A DNA stretch of 64,000 bases from Leptobacterium sp964389205 (GTDB lineage: Bacteria; Bacteroidota; Bacteroidia; Flavobacteriales; Flavobacteriaceae): NCBI GenBank assembly GCA_964389205.1, contig CAYMDH010000011.1, forward strand, positions 1 to 64,000, written 5' to 3'. Made by a program: the position numbers and the translations under genes. The stretch's first letter is position 1. Each line of letters opens with the position of its first letter. The notes under the pieces were generated by a model. The model saw nothing but the letters and a program-made list of their open reading frames with translations. It did no database searches and was not told the origin of the DNA. This document shows, piece by piece, positions 42,258 to 52,114 of the stretch.

Positions 42258-44518
42258 CGAGCAATAGGTGCAGTAATAGTATTTTTTGGAATTCCAAAAC
42301 CATCTATAAGCACTTCTATGTGTGGACGTAATTCTGTGCAAAGACGTTCAGTACGTTGTCTTATTGCTTTAGATTTTGTTCCTCCAATATAACCTTGTTC
42401 TAAATACCATGAGGCGTCTTGCCTTATTTCATGTAAAGCATATAAACTTCCCATTTTTTCAAAAAGAAGTTTATTTTTTTTATCAGTAATAGTCGCTGTA
42501 AAATCACAATATGTTTTATAAGCAAGTTCACTACTATAGGCTTTTCCAAGAGTTATTAAATGTGTTTGAACTTTTAAAAATGCTTGGTACGGAGGAATTC
42601 CTTTTTTTATATAATCACGAATACGCATTGCTAACGTATAGGTAAGTCTCCTTGTTCTGTAATGAAAAGCATGTTTGTGAAATTTAGCATCATAAAGATG
42701 TTCTCTATCTACTTTATTAGTGTATAGAGTATTAATTGTAGTAAGTTTATCACTTATTTGAGTACTTATAATTTTTAAAACAGAAGAGAATCCACCACTA
42801 TTAAACTCAGCTTTAAAATCTGATAATATTCCTTTCGCAGCTAATTGTAATAATACATTATTATCGCCTTCAAAAGTGGTGAAAATATCTACATCAGCTT
42901 TGATATCTGCAATTCTGTTCTCTGCCAGATATCCTTTTCCTCCACAAGCTTCTCTACATTCTTGTATGGTAGTGTTAGAAAAAGAGGTAATTATAGCTTT
43001 TAAACCGGCAACCTGTGTTTCTATTTTACGTTTATCTACAATAGAAACATCGCTGTATTGCTTAATCATGTTATCTAAAGTAATATGATATACATATGCT
43101 TTGACTATGGGAGGAGTTAAACGCATTTGATGTGTAGGGTAATCAATAATTAAATCTTCTTGTATTTTAATACTATCGTTAAACTGTCTTCTTTTGAGTG
43201 CATGTTTTACTGCAATTGCCAACGACATTTTAGCACCGCTTAAGGCTCCTTTAGCTACACAAATACGACCGCCTACTAATGTGCCCAGCATTGTGAAAAA
43301 ACGTTGACTCTGGCTTTTTATACTAGAATGATAACTCCCATCTTCTCTAATATCTCCATATTTATTTAATAGATTTTCTCTAGGAACAGCTACTTGATTA
43401 AACCATATTTTACCATTGTCAACACCATTGAGTCCTAACTTATACCCATTGTCTTCTATAGTTATACCAGATAATAATTTGTGATTTTTATCTCGAACAG
43501 GAACTAAAATAGCGTGAACGCCTTCATTTTTACCATTTACAATGAGTTGCGCAAAAACAGATGCCATCGTAGCGTGTAAAGCATTTCCAATATATTCCTT
43601 ATTGTCGTTTACTCCTGGAGTGTGTATAATAATACTATCTGTATTTTTGTCATATGTTGCTGTAGTTTTTATTCCGCGCACATTAGAACCATGACCAGTT
43701 TCTGTCATAGCAAAACAACCTAAAAGCTTGGCCTTTCCTGCATTTGCTAAATATGTATCATGATGTTTTTTTGTTCCTAACTTTTGAATGCTTCCTCCAA
43801 ACAAACCAAATTGAACTCCAAATTTCACTGTAAGACTTCCATCAACATACATCAAGTTTTCAAAAATAGAAGCATATACAGGCATATTGTCAATACCTCC
43901 ATAAGCATTTGGATATGCCATAGCACCGTATCCTTTTGCAGCTAAAAGTTTTACTTGCTCCAGTACTTTATCTCTGAATTTTTCTTTGTCTTTAATTATT
44001 TCCCAATTAAAAATTGGATTTGCTAAAACTGTATGAAAAGCATCAATATAATCAGAATGATTGCCTTTTAAAAGTGTGTCAATTTCTTGCGAATTATAAT
44101 AATTCGAAGTTTTTTGATAAGAAATAGTTACTTCAAATAAGTGATTATAATGGTTTGGCTGTATACCTAAATTGATTTCAATATCTTTTAAAGAATTATT
44201 AAATGGTATTTCTGAGGTATAATGAGATGCTAGTTTTTGACTAAATGTAGTCAAAGGATAAACATCACTCTCTGTCAATTGAATCCTAGAATTTGTAATA
44301 ATGCGTTTCCAATTTTTGAGTTCACTATTTGGTGGGGAGGTATTTTTATATAACCAATCAGTTAGAATAACTTTATCTGTTTTTTTTAGAATAGCATCTT
44401 CAGAAATTGCTTTGGTAACTACAGCAATTTCTGAAGCAGATAATAAATCATCTGACCATATCACATAAAAAAAAGGGATGTATTGTAAAACTCCTTGAGA
44501 ATAATTTAATTGCTTCAT
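42254..44518 (-). CDS. Acyl-CoA oxidase-like acyl-CoA dehydrogenase
   Basis: A 754-residue FAD enzyme of the acyl-CoA dehydrogenase superfamily, catalysing alpha-beta desaturation of acyl-CoA. Its architecture follows acyl-CoA oxidases (ACOX) more than ordinary 380-residue dehydrogenases: FAMTETGHGSNVRGIKTTA, NGYKLGLNGVDNGKIWF, VPRENLLNKYGDI and EACGGKGYLAENRI, with TFEGDNNVLLQLAAKGIL near the active site. A long helical C-terminal region follows. Whether it reduces oxygen or an electron-transfer protein cannot be told from the sequence. It is divergent from ruvB with an 86-bp spacer. Confidence 0.88.
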   Translation of the reverse strand: MKQLNYSQGVLQYIPFFYVIWSDDLLSASEIAVVTKAISEDAILKKTDKVILTDWLYKNTSPPNSELKNWKRIITNSRIQLTESDVYPLTTFSQKLASHYTSEIPFNNSLKDIEINLGIQPNHYNHLFEVTISYQKTSNYYNSQEIDTLLKGNHSDYIDAFHTVLANPIFNWEIIKDKEKFRDKVLEQVKLLAAKGYGAMAYPNAYGGIDNMPVYASIFENLMYVDGSLTVKFGVQFGLFGGSIQKLGTKKHHDTYLANAGKAKLLGCFAMTETGHGSNVRGIKTTATYDKNTDSIIIHTPGVNDNKEYIGNALHATMASVFAQLIVNGKNEGVHAILVPVRDKNHKLLSGITIEDNGYKLGLNGVDNGKIWFNQVAVPRENLLNKYGDIREDGSYHSSIKSQSQRFFTMLGTLVGGRICVAKGALSGAKMSLAIAVKHALKRRQFNDSIKIQEDLIIDYPTHQMRLTPPIVKAYVYHITLDNMIKQYSDVSIVDKRKIETQVAGLKAIITSFSNTTIQECREACGGKGYLAENRIADIKADVDIFTTFEGDNNVLLQLAAKGILSDFKAEFNSGGFSSVLKIISTQISDKLTTINTLYTNKVDREHLYDAKFHKHAFHYRTRRLTYTLAMRIRDYIKKGIPPYQAFLKVQTHLITLGKAYSSELAYKTYCDFTATITDKKNKLLFEKMGSLYALHEIRQDASWYLEQGYIGGTKSKAIRQRTERLCTELRPHIEVLIDGFGIPKNTITAPIAR

Positions 44519-44589
44519 GGTGTGAATTTACAATTTTTCATGATTATAAATAACTTTTGAAGATGCTAAGAAGTATTTTTATTTTCCCC

Positions 44590-44597
44590 TATCTTTG
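44590..44597 (+). promoter_or_regulatory. -7 promoter element of ruvB
   Basis: TATCTTTG lies only seven bases before the ruvB ATG. If used, the transcript would be almost leaderless. Confidence 0.45.
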
Positions 44598-44604
44598 TTA
44601 GAAC

Positions 44605-45627
44605 ATGAATGAAAACTTAAACCCTGACAAAGAGCACTTCTCTTCAGAAGAATTAGATATAGAAAGAGCACTTCGGCCTTTGAGTTTTGATGATTTTGCA
44701 GGTCAAGAATCGGTTTTAGAAAATCTCAAAGTTTTTGTAGAGGCAGCAAACTTAAGAAATGAAGCTTTGGATCATACGTTATTTCATGGACCTCCAGGTT
44801 TAGGAAAAACAACATTGGCTCATATTTTGTCAAATGAATTAGGAGTAGGGATAAAAATAACATCGGGTCCAGTATTAGATAAACCAGGAGATTTAGCAGG
44901 CTTATTGACAAATCTAGATGATAGAGACGTTTTATTTATTGATGAAATTCATAGGTTGAGCCCTATTGTTGAAGAGTATTTATACTCTGCTATGGAAGAT
45001 TATAAGATAGATATTATGATTGAAAGTGGTCCAAATGCTAGAACTGTTCAAATTAACTTAAACCCATTTACTTTAGTGGGGGCTACTACTAGATCAGGAC
45101 TGTTAACTGCGCCAATGAGAGCTCGCTTTGGAATTAGTAGTAGATTACAATATTACAATACAGAATTACTTTCAACCATAGTACAACGTAGTGCGCATAT
45201 TTTAAAAGTTCCAATTTCTATGGAAGCAGCTATCGAAATAGCAGGAAGAAGTAGAGGAACACCTAGAATAGCGAATGCACTGCTTAGACGAGTTCGTGAT
45301 TTTGCACAAATAAAAGGAAATGGTTCTATTGATATTGAGATAGCTAAATACGGTTTAAAAGCATTAAACGTAGATGCATATGGATTGGATGAAATGGACA
45401 ATAAAATATTGATAACCATTATCGATAAATTTAAAGGAGGCCCAGTAGGAATCACAACCTTGGCAACAGCAGTTTCAGAAAGCCCAGAGACAATAGAAGA
45501 GGTTTATGAACCTTTTTTAATTCAACAAGGCTTTATTATGAGAACCCCCAGAGGAAGAGAAGTTACAGAAATGGCTTATAAACATCTGGGAAGGATAAAA
45601 GGAAATACTCAAGGAGGACTCTTTTAA
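44605..45627 (+). CDS. ruvB: Holliday junction branch migration ATPase RuvB
   Basis: A 340-residue AAA+ motor of the RuvAB complex. It shows Walker A GPPGLGKTTLAH, Walker B FIDEIHRL, sensor 1 LVGATTRSG, the arginine finger region APMRARFGI, and the winged-helix C-terminus (RTPRGREVTEMAYKHLG). With RuvA (encoded at 56.4 kb) it drives branch migration in recombination and repair. The P450 gene begins two bases after its stop, suggesting co-transcription. Confidence 0.97.
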   Translation: MNENLNPDKEHFSSEELDIERALRPLSFDDFAGQESVLENLKVFVEAANLRNEALDHTLFHGPPGLGKTTLAHILSNELGVGIKITSGPVLDKPGDLAGLLTNLDDRDVLFIDEIHRLSPIVEEYLYSAMEDYKIDIMIESGPNARTVQINLNPFTLVGATTRSGLLTAPMRARFGISSRLQYYNTELLSTIVQRSAHILKVPISMEAAIEIAGRSRGTPRIANALLRRVRDFAQIKGNGSIDIEIAKYGLKALNVDAYGLDEMDNKILITIIDKFKGGPVGITTLATAVSESPETIEEVYEPFLIQQGFIMRTPRGREVTEMAYKHLGRIKGNTQGGLF

Positions 45628-45629
45628 GA

Positions 45630-46967
45630 ATGGATAGAAAATTACCTGTTATTTCTTTTTTTAAAGTCTATGCGAATGCAAGACGCATCTTAAAAAACCC
45701 ATTGCCGTTTCATAGTGAAAATTTTGAAAAGTTAGGAGATACTTTTTATATTAAAGTAGGTTTCGGAAAAGGATCAGTGCTCACCCGAAATCAAAAATTA
45801 ACGACTCATATACTTCAAAAACAACAAAAAAAGTACTATAAATCTAAACTGCAAACAGAAGATTTAGCAAAGTATATGGGCGACGGTTTGCTTACCTCTA
45901 ATGGCTCATACTGGAAGAAACAAAGGCGCCTTATCCAGCCTGCATTTCATAAAAAGAAATTAAACACATTAATTGATACTATTAAAAGCACTATTGATCA
46001 AGAATTAAAGAATACTACAACAGGTGTATTTACAGATGTATATCCTCAAATGAGCTCTATGGCATTTCAAGTAGTAGCTAGGTCTCTTTTTAATACCAGT
46101 ATAGATAATGAAATGTCAAGATTGCAATACATTACAGAAGCAGCTCAAAAAATGCTTATTCAAGAATTGCGACAGCCCTATAAAAAGTGGTGGTTTTATT
46201 TTAGCGGTAAAATTCAAAAACATATAAAACTTACTGGAGAGGCAAGAACAATTTTAAATACAATCATACAAGATCGCAAAGTTTCTGAAGCATCTTATGA
46301 TGATCTTTTGGATATGTTGTTAAGCACTCGTTATGACGATGGAAGTGCTATGTCTAATAAGCAATTAATAGATGAAATACTTATTTTATTTACAGCAGGA
46401 CATGAAACTACCGCAAATGCTTTGGCTTTTACACTCGCTTTACTAGCAAGAGAACCAGCGATTCAAGAAAAAGTATATCAAGAAGCAGTAAAAGTAGCAA
46501 CCGCTGATCTTACTTCATTAGAAGAACTAAATGAGCTTTCATATACGCGACAATGTATTGAAGAAGCGATGCGTTTGTATCCACCAGCTTATATTACAGA
46601 TCGGGTTAGTGTTAAAGATGATGAATTTGATGGAATTAAATTAAAAAAAGGAACTTTAGTACTGATCTCTTTTTATGAACTTCATAGGCATAAAGACTTT
46701 TGGCAAAATCCAGAACAGTTTGACCCAGATAGATTTGATGTTGCTAAGAGAAAAACCTATTCAGATTGGTATTTTCCTTTTGGAGCAGGCCCTAGAATGT
46801 GTATTGGTAATAATTTCGCGATGTATGAAATGATTTTAGCAGTAAGCAAAACAATAGCAAAGTATAAAATAAGCACAAATCAAGATGAAATAGCTATTAA
46901 GCCACTTATTACTATGCGACCAGATAATATTCAATTAAAATTTGAAGTTAGAGATTACTCAAAATAG
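45630..46967 (+). CDS. Cytochrome P450
   Basis: A 445-residue heme-thiolate monooxygenase with the usual landmarks in order: I-helix oxygen-activation motif FTAGHETTANAL (near residue 255), K-helix EEAMRLYPP (ExxR near 310), PERF-like DPDRFD, and the heme-binding loop FPFGAGPRMCIG with the proximal Cys near residue 392. No membrane anchor is evident and no ferredoxin partner is adjacent. The substrate is unknown; resemblance to CYP102/CYP4-like bacterial fatty acid or secondary-metabolite P450s is only general. It follows ruvB by two bases and lies 276 bases upstream of the GG-leader peptide gene. Confidence 0.93.
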   Translation: MDRKLPVISFFKVYANARRILKNPLPFHSENFEKLGDTFYIKVGFGKGSVLTRNQKLTTHILQKQQKKYYKSKLQTEDLAKYMGDGLLTSNGSYWKKQRRLIQPAFHKKKLNTLIDTIKSTIDQELKNTTTGVFTDVYPQMSSMAFQVVARSLFNTSIDNEMSRLQYITEAAQKMLIQELRQPYKKWWFYFSGKIQKHIKLTGEARTILNTIIQDRKVSEASYDDLLDMLLSTRYDDGSAMSNKQLIDEILILFTAGHETTANALAFTLALLAREPAIQEKVYQEAVKVATADLTSLEELNELSYTRQCIEEAMRLYPPAYITDRVSVKDDEFDGIKLKKGTLVLISFYELHRHKDFWQNPEQFDPDRFDVAKRKTYSDWYFPFGAGPRMCIGNNFAMYEMILAVSKTIAKYKISTNQDEIAIKPLITMRPDNIQLKFEVRDYSK

Positions 46968-47243
46968 ATACTTCTTTTGAATCAACGATAGATATCTCTC
47001 ATTATAATAAATTTAGATAAAAGATTTTTTATTATATAAAATCATAGGTTAATTTTTTATAGACTTAAAGAGAATAAAAAATAGATAAGTATAAGTATAA
47101 CTATAAAAAAAATTGATTTTCAAATAACAAAACCTAACTCGAAATTTATAAAATCCGATACCTAAATGATTTTTAATCAGATGTTTTCTGCGTATTTTTA
47201 AGTAGATAAGCTAATTTTATATTAGAATTTAAAATTATAAATC

Positions 47244-47444
47244 ATGAAGAAAAGAGAACTAAAAAATTTGACACTTAACAAGAAAACCATTTCTAATTTA
47301 AAATCTGAGGAAGTTAAAGGTGGTATAACAACATGGAGATTTATATGTACGAATCATCCAGAACAACATACTGATTTTTGTTGGTCACTTAATGGTGAGC
47401 ACTCATGTGCTGCTGATTGTACTACTGATTGTACTGTAGCATAG
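47244..47444 (+). CDS. GG-leader peptide resembling a RiPP (class I lanthipeptide-type) precursor
   Basis: A 66-residue peptide. The N-terminal half (KNLTLNKKTISNLKSEEVKGG) matches the double-glycine leader common to Bacteroidota natural-product precursors; I quote the key part as LNKKTISNLKSEEVKGG. After GG lies a 39-residue core with five cysteines (ICTN, FCW, SCA, DCT, DCT), seven Thr and three Ser residues, and a C-terminal CAADCTTDCTVA. Cys plus Ser/Thr content fits lanthionine or disulfide formation (inference). No LanB/LanC, radical-SAM or bacteriocin ABC transporter lies in the window, so modification would have to come from elsewhere. A stem-loop follows directly. The start ATG is clear. 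Confidence 0.75.
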   Translation: MKKRELKNLTLNKKTISNLKSEEVKGGITTWRFICTNHPEQHTDFCWSLNGEHSCAADCTTDCTVA

Positions 47445-47460
47445 TTTAATTCATTTGAGG

Positions 47461-47491
47461 TAATATCAGGGGGTAACTCCCTCTGATATTA
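47461..47491 (+). terminator. Stem-loop after the GG-leader peptide gene
   Basis: AATATCAG-GGGG and CCCT-CTGATATT pair over 12 bp (one G-T) with a TAACT loop. There is no strong T run, so it may act as a weak terminator or mRNA-stabilising hairpin. Confidence 0.7.
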
Positions 47492-47894
47492 TAAATATTT
47501 ACCTAATTTATATACTATTCTAAAAAAAATATAATTAAAATAAGAGATATCGGTGACAATATTAACTTGATATCTTTAAATTAATAAGTTCAATATTTGA
47601 CATTAAGATGAAAAGTAGCTCAGCTTAATTTTATGGCTATTAGAAACTCTAAAACTAGATTGATCATAATTATTACAAGATTATTAGTGTTGCTAATTTC
47701 GTTTGAGTTTAATAATTAGAAATTTCTTCAAAATTAAACTCATAAATATATCATTTAGATTACAGATGGTCAACTGTACTTATCTAAATCCTTTTTTTTC
47801 TACTGTAGTGAAAGATTTAATTAGTTATATATCTTTGAATAAATATTTTATCAAATAGATATAATTTTTTAATAGACAGAATAAAATCAGACAA
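47492..47894. other. Intergenic region, mostly featureless; -7 box of queG at 47830
   Basis: About 400 bp of very AT-rich DNA. TATCTTTG at 47830-47837 is an exact -7 match and would give queG a leader of about 50 bases. A 28-codon frame at 47633-47719 (MAIRNSKTRLIIIITRLL) has a hydrophobic product but no supporting context; I do not call it a gene. Confidence 0.5.
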
Positions 47895-48857
47895 ATGAGA
47901 AATTTAAATTCGAAAAAGCAACCTGATATTACTCGTCTGGCTAAGAAAACTATCCATACAAAACAAATCAAAGACGAAGCCAAGCGCCTTGGGTTTTTAT
48001 CATGTGGTATAAGTGAAGCAGGTTTTCTAGAAGAAGAAGCACCTAGATTAGAAAATTGGTTAAATCAAAATATGCATGGAGAAATGCGTTATATGGAAAA
48101 CCATTTTGATAAACGTCTAGATCCTAGGCTTCTATTAGATGGAGCCAAATCTGTGATATCACTGCTACTTAATTATTACCCTTCAGAAACTCAAAAAGAT
48201 CTTGAAGCCCCAAAAATATCTAAATATGCTTATGGTACAGATTATCATTTTGTAATTAAAGATAAGTTAAAAGAACTGCTCCATTTCATTCAAGAAGAAA
48301 TAGGAGAAGTAGGAGGCAGGGCTTTTGTAGATTCTGCTCCAGTGTTAGATAAAGCTTGGGCAATAAAAAGTGGCTTAGGATGGATGGGAAAACATACAAA
48401 TGTACTTTCTAAGCAAGTAGGCTCCTTTTTTTTTATAGCAGAGCTTATATTAGATTTAGAGTTGGTGTACGATACCCCAGTTACAGACCATTGTGGAAAT
48501 TGTACTGCGTGTATAGATGCATGCCCAACAGAGGCTATTACAGAGCCTTATGTAGTAGATGGGAGTAAATGTATTTCGTATTTCACAATCGAGTTAAAAG
48601 AACAAATTCCAACAACATTTAAAGGAAAGCTAGATAACTGGATGTTTGGTTGCGATGTTTGTCAAGATGTTTGCCCTTGGAATCGTTTTTCAAAATCGCA
48701 TAACGAACCTTTATTTAATCCTCACCCTGATTTATTATCTATGACAAAACGTGATTGGGAAGAAATTACAGAAGAAGTTTTTAAAAAAATATTTAAAAAA
48801 TCGGCTGTAAAGCGAACAAAATTTTCAGGCCTAAAACGAAATATAACGTTTTCGTAA
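47895..48857 (+). CDS. queG: Epoxyqueuosine reductase QueG
   Basis: A 320-residue cobalamin-dependent enzyme for the last step of queuosine synthesis in tRNA. Both 4Fe-4S ferredoxin-type clusters are complete: CGNCTACIDACPTEAI and CDVCQDVCPWNRF. The catalytic Asp lies in the region of FVDSAPVLDKAWA, and GLGWMGKHTN is the usual core. Normal length, intact. The start at 47895 adds about 20 residues before the domain, acceptable for the family. Confidence 0.95.
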   Translation: MRNLNSKKQPDITRLAKKTIHTKQIKDEAKRLGFLSCGISEAGFLEEEAPRLENWLNQNMHGEMRYMENHFDKRLDPRLLLDGAKSVISLLLNYYPSETQKDLEAPKISKYAYGTDYHFVIKDKLKELLHFIQEEIGEVGGRAFVDSAPVLDKAWAIKSGLGWMGKHTNVLSKQVGSFFFIAELILDLELVYDTPVTDHCGNCTACIDACPTEAITEPYVVDGSKCISYFTIELKEQIPTTFKGKLDNWMFGCDVCQDVCPWNRFSKSHNEPLFNPHPDLLSMTKRDWEEITEEVFKKIFKKSAVKRTKFSGLKRNITFS

Positions 48858-48867
48858 AAAAATAAAT

Positions 48868-48906
48868 GAGAATTTTTCAATTTTTAGCTACTAAAAATGA
48901 GATTCT
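48868..48906. terminator. Weak AT-rich stem-loop after queG
   Basis: ATTTTTAG / CTAAAAAT pair around CTA, with outer AGAAT / ATTCT pairing. It is low in GC content, so it is only a candidate terminator. Confidence 0.3.
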
Positions 48907-49087
48907 TGCTTTAATTTATTCCGTTAATATGTATATTCGGAACAATAAATTGAAAAAATTATCAATTTGATAATTGAGATGTTGTAAAAATATAATAACA
49001 AATGGCTAGTAACTTTCCCAAATGAATACAGCTATCAGATTCGAACATACATAACGAAATATATAACTAACTTAAACGAAACGTAAC

Positions 49088-50806
49088 ATGGGCGGATTAT
49101 CATATGTAGATATTATTGTCATCGCTGTTTATCTCGTAGGAATTGTGATCTATGGGATTTCAAAATCAAAAAGAAGTAGCTCTGAAGATTATTTCCTTGG
49201 AGGTAGAACAATGACCTGGCCAATTGTTGGTATTGCATTGTTTTCTGCCAATATTTCTAGTTCTACCCTAGTAGGGCTTGCTTCAGATGCATATCAAACC
49301 AATATTAATGTATATAACTATGAGTGGTTTGCCGTTGTAATACTTATCTTTTTCTCCATTTTCTTTTTGCCTTTTTATTTAAAATCCAAGGTGTATACTA
49401 TGCCAGAATTCCTTCAAAGGCGTTATGATAAAAGATCTCGTTACTATTTTTCTTTTATTACCATTATAGGAAATATTATGGTAGATACAGCAGCAGGACT
49501 ATATGTTGGAAAAATAGTATTAACCTTGTTGTTTCCTAATGTTAGTTCAACATTGATTATTGTTATATTAGCTGCTGCTGCTGCTGCATATACAATCCCT
49601 GGCGGGTTAAACTCTGTGATTCAAACAGAAGTGGTTCAAGCGGTTTTATTGATTGTTGGCTCTTGTTTAATAACATATTTTGCTTTCCAAGAACTCGGAG
49701 GTGGATGGGGCGCTATGATGGATCGTTTAAATGATGCTTTGGCAAACGGAAATGTGAATTTTGGAGATCGTCTAGAGGAAGGAAAATATATACCCAAAAC
49801 CTCTGATGAAGTTTTTAGTTTGGTAAGACCAGACAATGATGAATTTATGCCTTGGTGGGGCTTACTTACAGGAGTTCCTCTATTAGGGTTTTATTTCTGG
49901 GCGAATAATCAATTTATGGTACAGCGTATTCTGGGTGCTAAAAACTTAAACCACGGTCGTTGGGGAGCTTTGTTCGCTGGGTTTTTAAAATTACCAGTAA
50001 TATTTATCATGATAGTACCCGGTGTTTTAGCACTACTTTTATTTAATGACTTAGACATATCTACTTTAAATTATGGATTAGGAAATGGTGAAATTTGTAA
50101 AGATTTATCAGATTGTCCTAACTTAACATACCCTGTGCTTCTGTTTCAATTATTACCTACAGGTATTCTAGGATTGGTAGTTGCAGGTTTGTTGGCAGCA
50201 ATGATGTCATCAGTATCTGCAACATTTAATTCTGCATCTACATTAATCACCATGGATTTTGTGAAGCAATTAAAACCAGAAATGACCAGTAAACAATTAG
50301 TAAGAGCGGGCCAAATAGCTACTTTAGTTTTGGTAGTTTTAGCATCTATATGGGTTCCTTTTATTGAACAAGTGAGTAATTCATTATGGGGGTATTTACA
50401 ATTAGTAATAGCATTTACAAGTCCACCTGTAGTTTCCGCATTTTTACTAGGGTTGTTTTGGAAAAGAGCGAATGGGAATGGTGCTTTTATTAGTTTATTA
50501 GTAGGTGGAGGATCTGCCTTATTTATGATTTTATCTGCAGCATATGATATCTCACCTTATATAAATGATCTTCATTTCTTAGCAAAAGCAAATGTATTAT
50601 TTGTAATAAGTATGTTAACACATATTATAGTGAGTTTAAGCACAAGCGTTCCTGATGCTCAGCAAATAGCTGAATACACTTATAAAAAAGAAATTTTTAC
50701 TTCAGAAACTGAAGAATTAAGTAAACTCCCTTGGTATCAAAACTATAGAAAACTAGCGATCATTTTGTTGGTTTTAACAGCCATTGTTGTTGGGTATTTT
50801 TGGTAA
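49088..50806 (+). CDS. Sodium/solute symporter (SSS/SLC5 family)
   Basis: A 572-residue transporter with about thirteen to fourteen membrane segments. It begins SYVDIIVIAVYLVGIVIYG, followed by SSEDYFLGGRTMTWPIVGIA and FSANISSSTLVGLASDAY, the standard SSS core. It also has IPGGLNSVIQTEVVQA and LLAAMMSSVSATFNSASTL. Members import sugars, amino acids, sialic acid or vitamins with Na+; the sequence resembles the sugar branch. A terminator separates it from the MFS-trehalase pair, so co-function with trehalase is possible but not shown. Confidence 0.9.
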   Translation: MGGLSYVDIIVIAVYLVGIVIYGISKSKRSSSEDYFLGGRTMTWPIVGIALFSANISSSTLVGLASDAYQTNINVYNYEWFAVVILIFFSIFFLPFYLKSKVYTMPEFLQRRYDKRSRYYFSFITIIGNIMVDTAAGLYVGKIVLTLLFPNVSSTLIIVILAAAAAAYTIPGGLNSVIQTEVVQAVLLIVGSCLITYFAFQELGGGWGAMMDRLNDALANGNVNFGDRLEEGKYIPKTSDEVFSLVRPDNDEFMPWWGLLTGVPLLGFYFWANNQFMVQRILGAKNLNHGRWGALFAGFLKLPVIFIMIVPGVLALLLFNDLDISTLNYGLGNGEICKDLSDCPNLTYPVLLFQLLPTGILGLVVAGLLAAMMSSVSATFNSASTLITMDFVKQLKPEMTSKQLVRAGQIATLVLVVLASIWVPFIEQVSNSLWGYLQLVIAFTSPPVVSAFLLGLFWKRANGNGAFISLLVGGGSALFMILSAAYDISPYINDLHFLAKANVLFVISMLTHIIVSLSTSVPDAQQIAEYTYKKEIFTSETEELSKLPWYQNYRKLAIILLVLTAIVVGYFW

Positions 50807-50825
50807 ATAATAAAAGATTACATAA

Positions 50826-50865
50826 AAAACATTCCTGCTTTTAAACTTAAAAACAGGAATGTTTT
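50826..50865 (+). terminator. Terminator after the sodium/solute symporter
   Basis: A perfect 12-bp inverted repeat AAAACATTCCTG / CAGGAATGTTTT with an AT-rich loop, between two tandem genes. Confidence 0.8.
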
Positions 50866-50880
50866 AAAAAATAGCTATAT

Positions 50881-52114
50881 GAAAAATCTGGGTGTAAAAA
50901 TTTCATTGTATTTAAATTACTTTGTTTTTGCTATTCTATTAAATAGTGTGGGAGCGGTAATCTTACAAGTACAGCGTAATTATGAAGTGACTAAATCAGC
51001 AGCTAGTATATTAGAAGGATTTAAAGACTTGCCAATAGCAATAGCTTCATTTATACTAGCATCTTTTTTACCAAAATACGGATATAAAAAATCAATGTTA
51101 ACAGGGCTTTTAATGGTTGCCATTATATGTTTTGTTATGCCTAGCGCTAATGATTTTTGGTATTTTAAAATGCTATTTTTTGTAATTGGAATTTCCTTCG
51201 CATTAATAAAAGTAACAGTATATGCTACTATTGGTTTAATAACAGAAAACGCTAAAGAGCATTCTAGTTTTATGAGTTCATTAGAAGGGTTTTTTATGAT
51301 AGGAGTATTGCTTGGAAATGTGCTGTTTAGTTTGTTTATAGATGACAATAACCCTAAATCAGAGTTATGGTTAGATGTATATTGGATTTTAGGTAGCTTA
51401 TCTGTTTTGGCTTTTTTACTTTTATGGTTTACCAAATTAGATGAAAGTAATGCAAAACCTGAAACAAAATCATTAGCAGATGATTTTATATCAATGATAA
51501 AATTAATAGCTTTTCCCCTTGTTTTAGTTTTTATCTTAAGTGTGTTTTTCTTTGTGTTAATAGAACAAAGTTTTCAAACTTGGACACCAACTTTTTATAA
51601 AGAAATACTCAAAGTTCCAACTAGTATGGGTATACAGGCAGGAGCAGTACTAGCAGGAGCATTTGCAATTGGAAGATTTTTAGCAGGAGCAATTCTTAAA
51701 AGAGTTAAATGGTTTTACGTTGTGATTGGGTGTCTCATTTCTTGTGCAGTTTTGATTTTGATATCATTGCCTTTATCTAAAGGGTTATTAATTAACGATA
51801 ATATCTCTTGGTTTAATGCTCCACTGGTTGTATATGTTTTCCCATTAATGGGAATTTTCTTATCTCCAATATATCCTGCTATTAATTCAGTTATCTTGAG
51901 TTCGCTTCCGAAGCATAAACATAGTTCAATGTCTGGTCTTATTGTGGTGTTTTCAGCTTTAGGAGGTACTACGGGTTCAATTATTACTGGAAATGTGTTT
52001 GAACATTTTGATGGACAAACAGCTTTTTATATGTCATTAATACCAATGGGATTAATGCTTATTACTATATGGATATTTAATAAGTTACAAGGAAAAAATG
52101 CAGTTCAAGCTTAG
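50881..52114 (+). CDS. Major facilitator superfamily permease, probably for a disaccharide
   Basis: A 411-residue MFS protein with twelve predicted membrane segments, and an ATG 75 bases after the symporter stop. A loop near residue 65 (LPKYGYKKSMLTGLLM) shows the usual cytoplasmic basic residues. Its last codons overlap the start of trehalase by 17 bases, which indicates translational coupling. I therefore infer that it imports trehalose or a related disaccharide; the sequence alone does not define the substrate. Confidence 0.85.

Noticed and set aside
47633..47719. 28-codon hydrophobic frame between the peptide gene and queG
   Set aside because: It is short, in AT-rich DNA, and without promoter or conservation evidence; chance is more likely.
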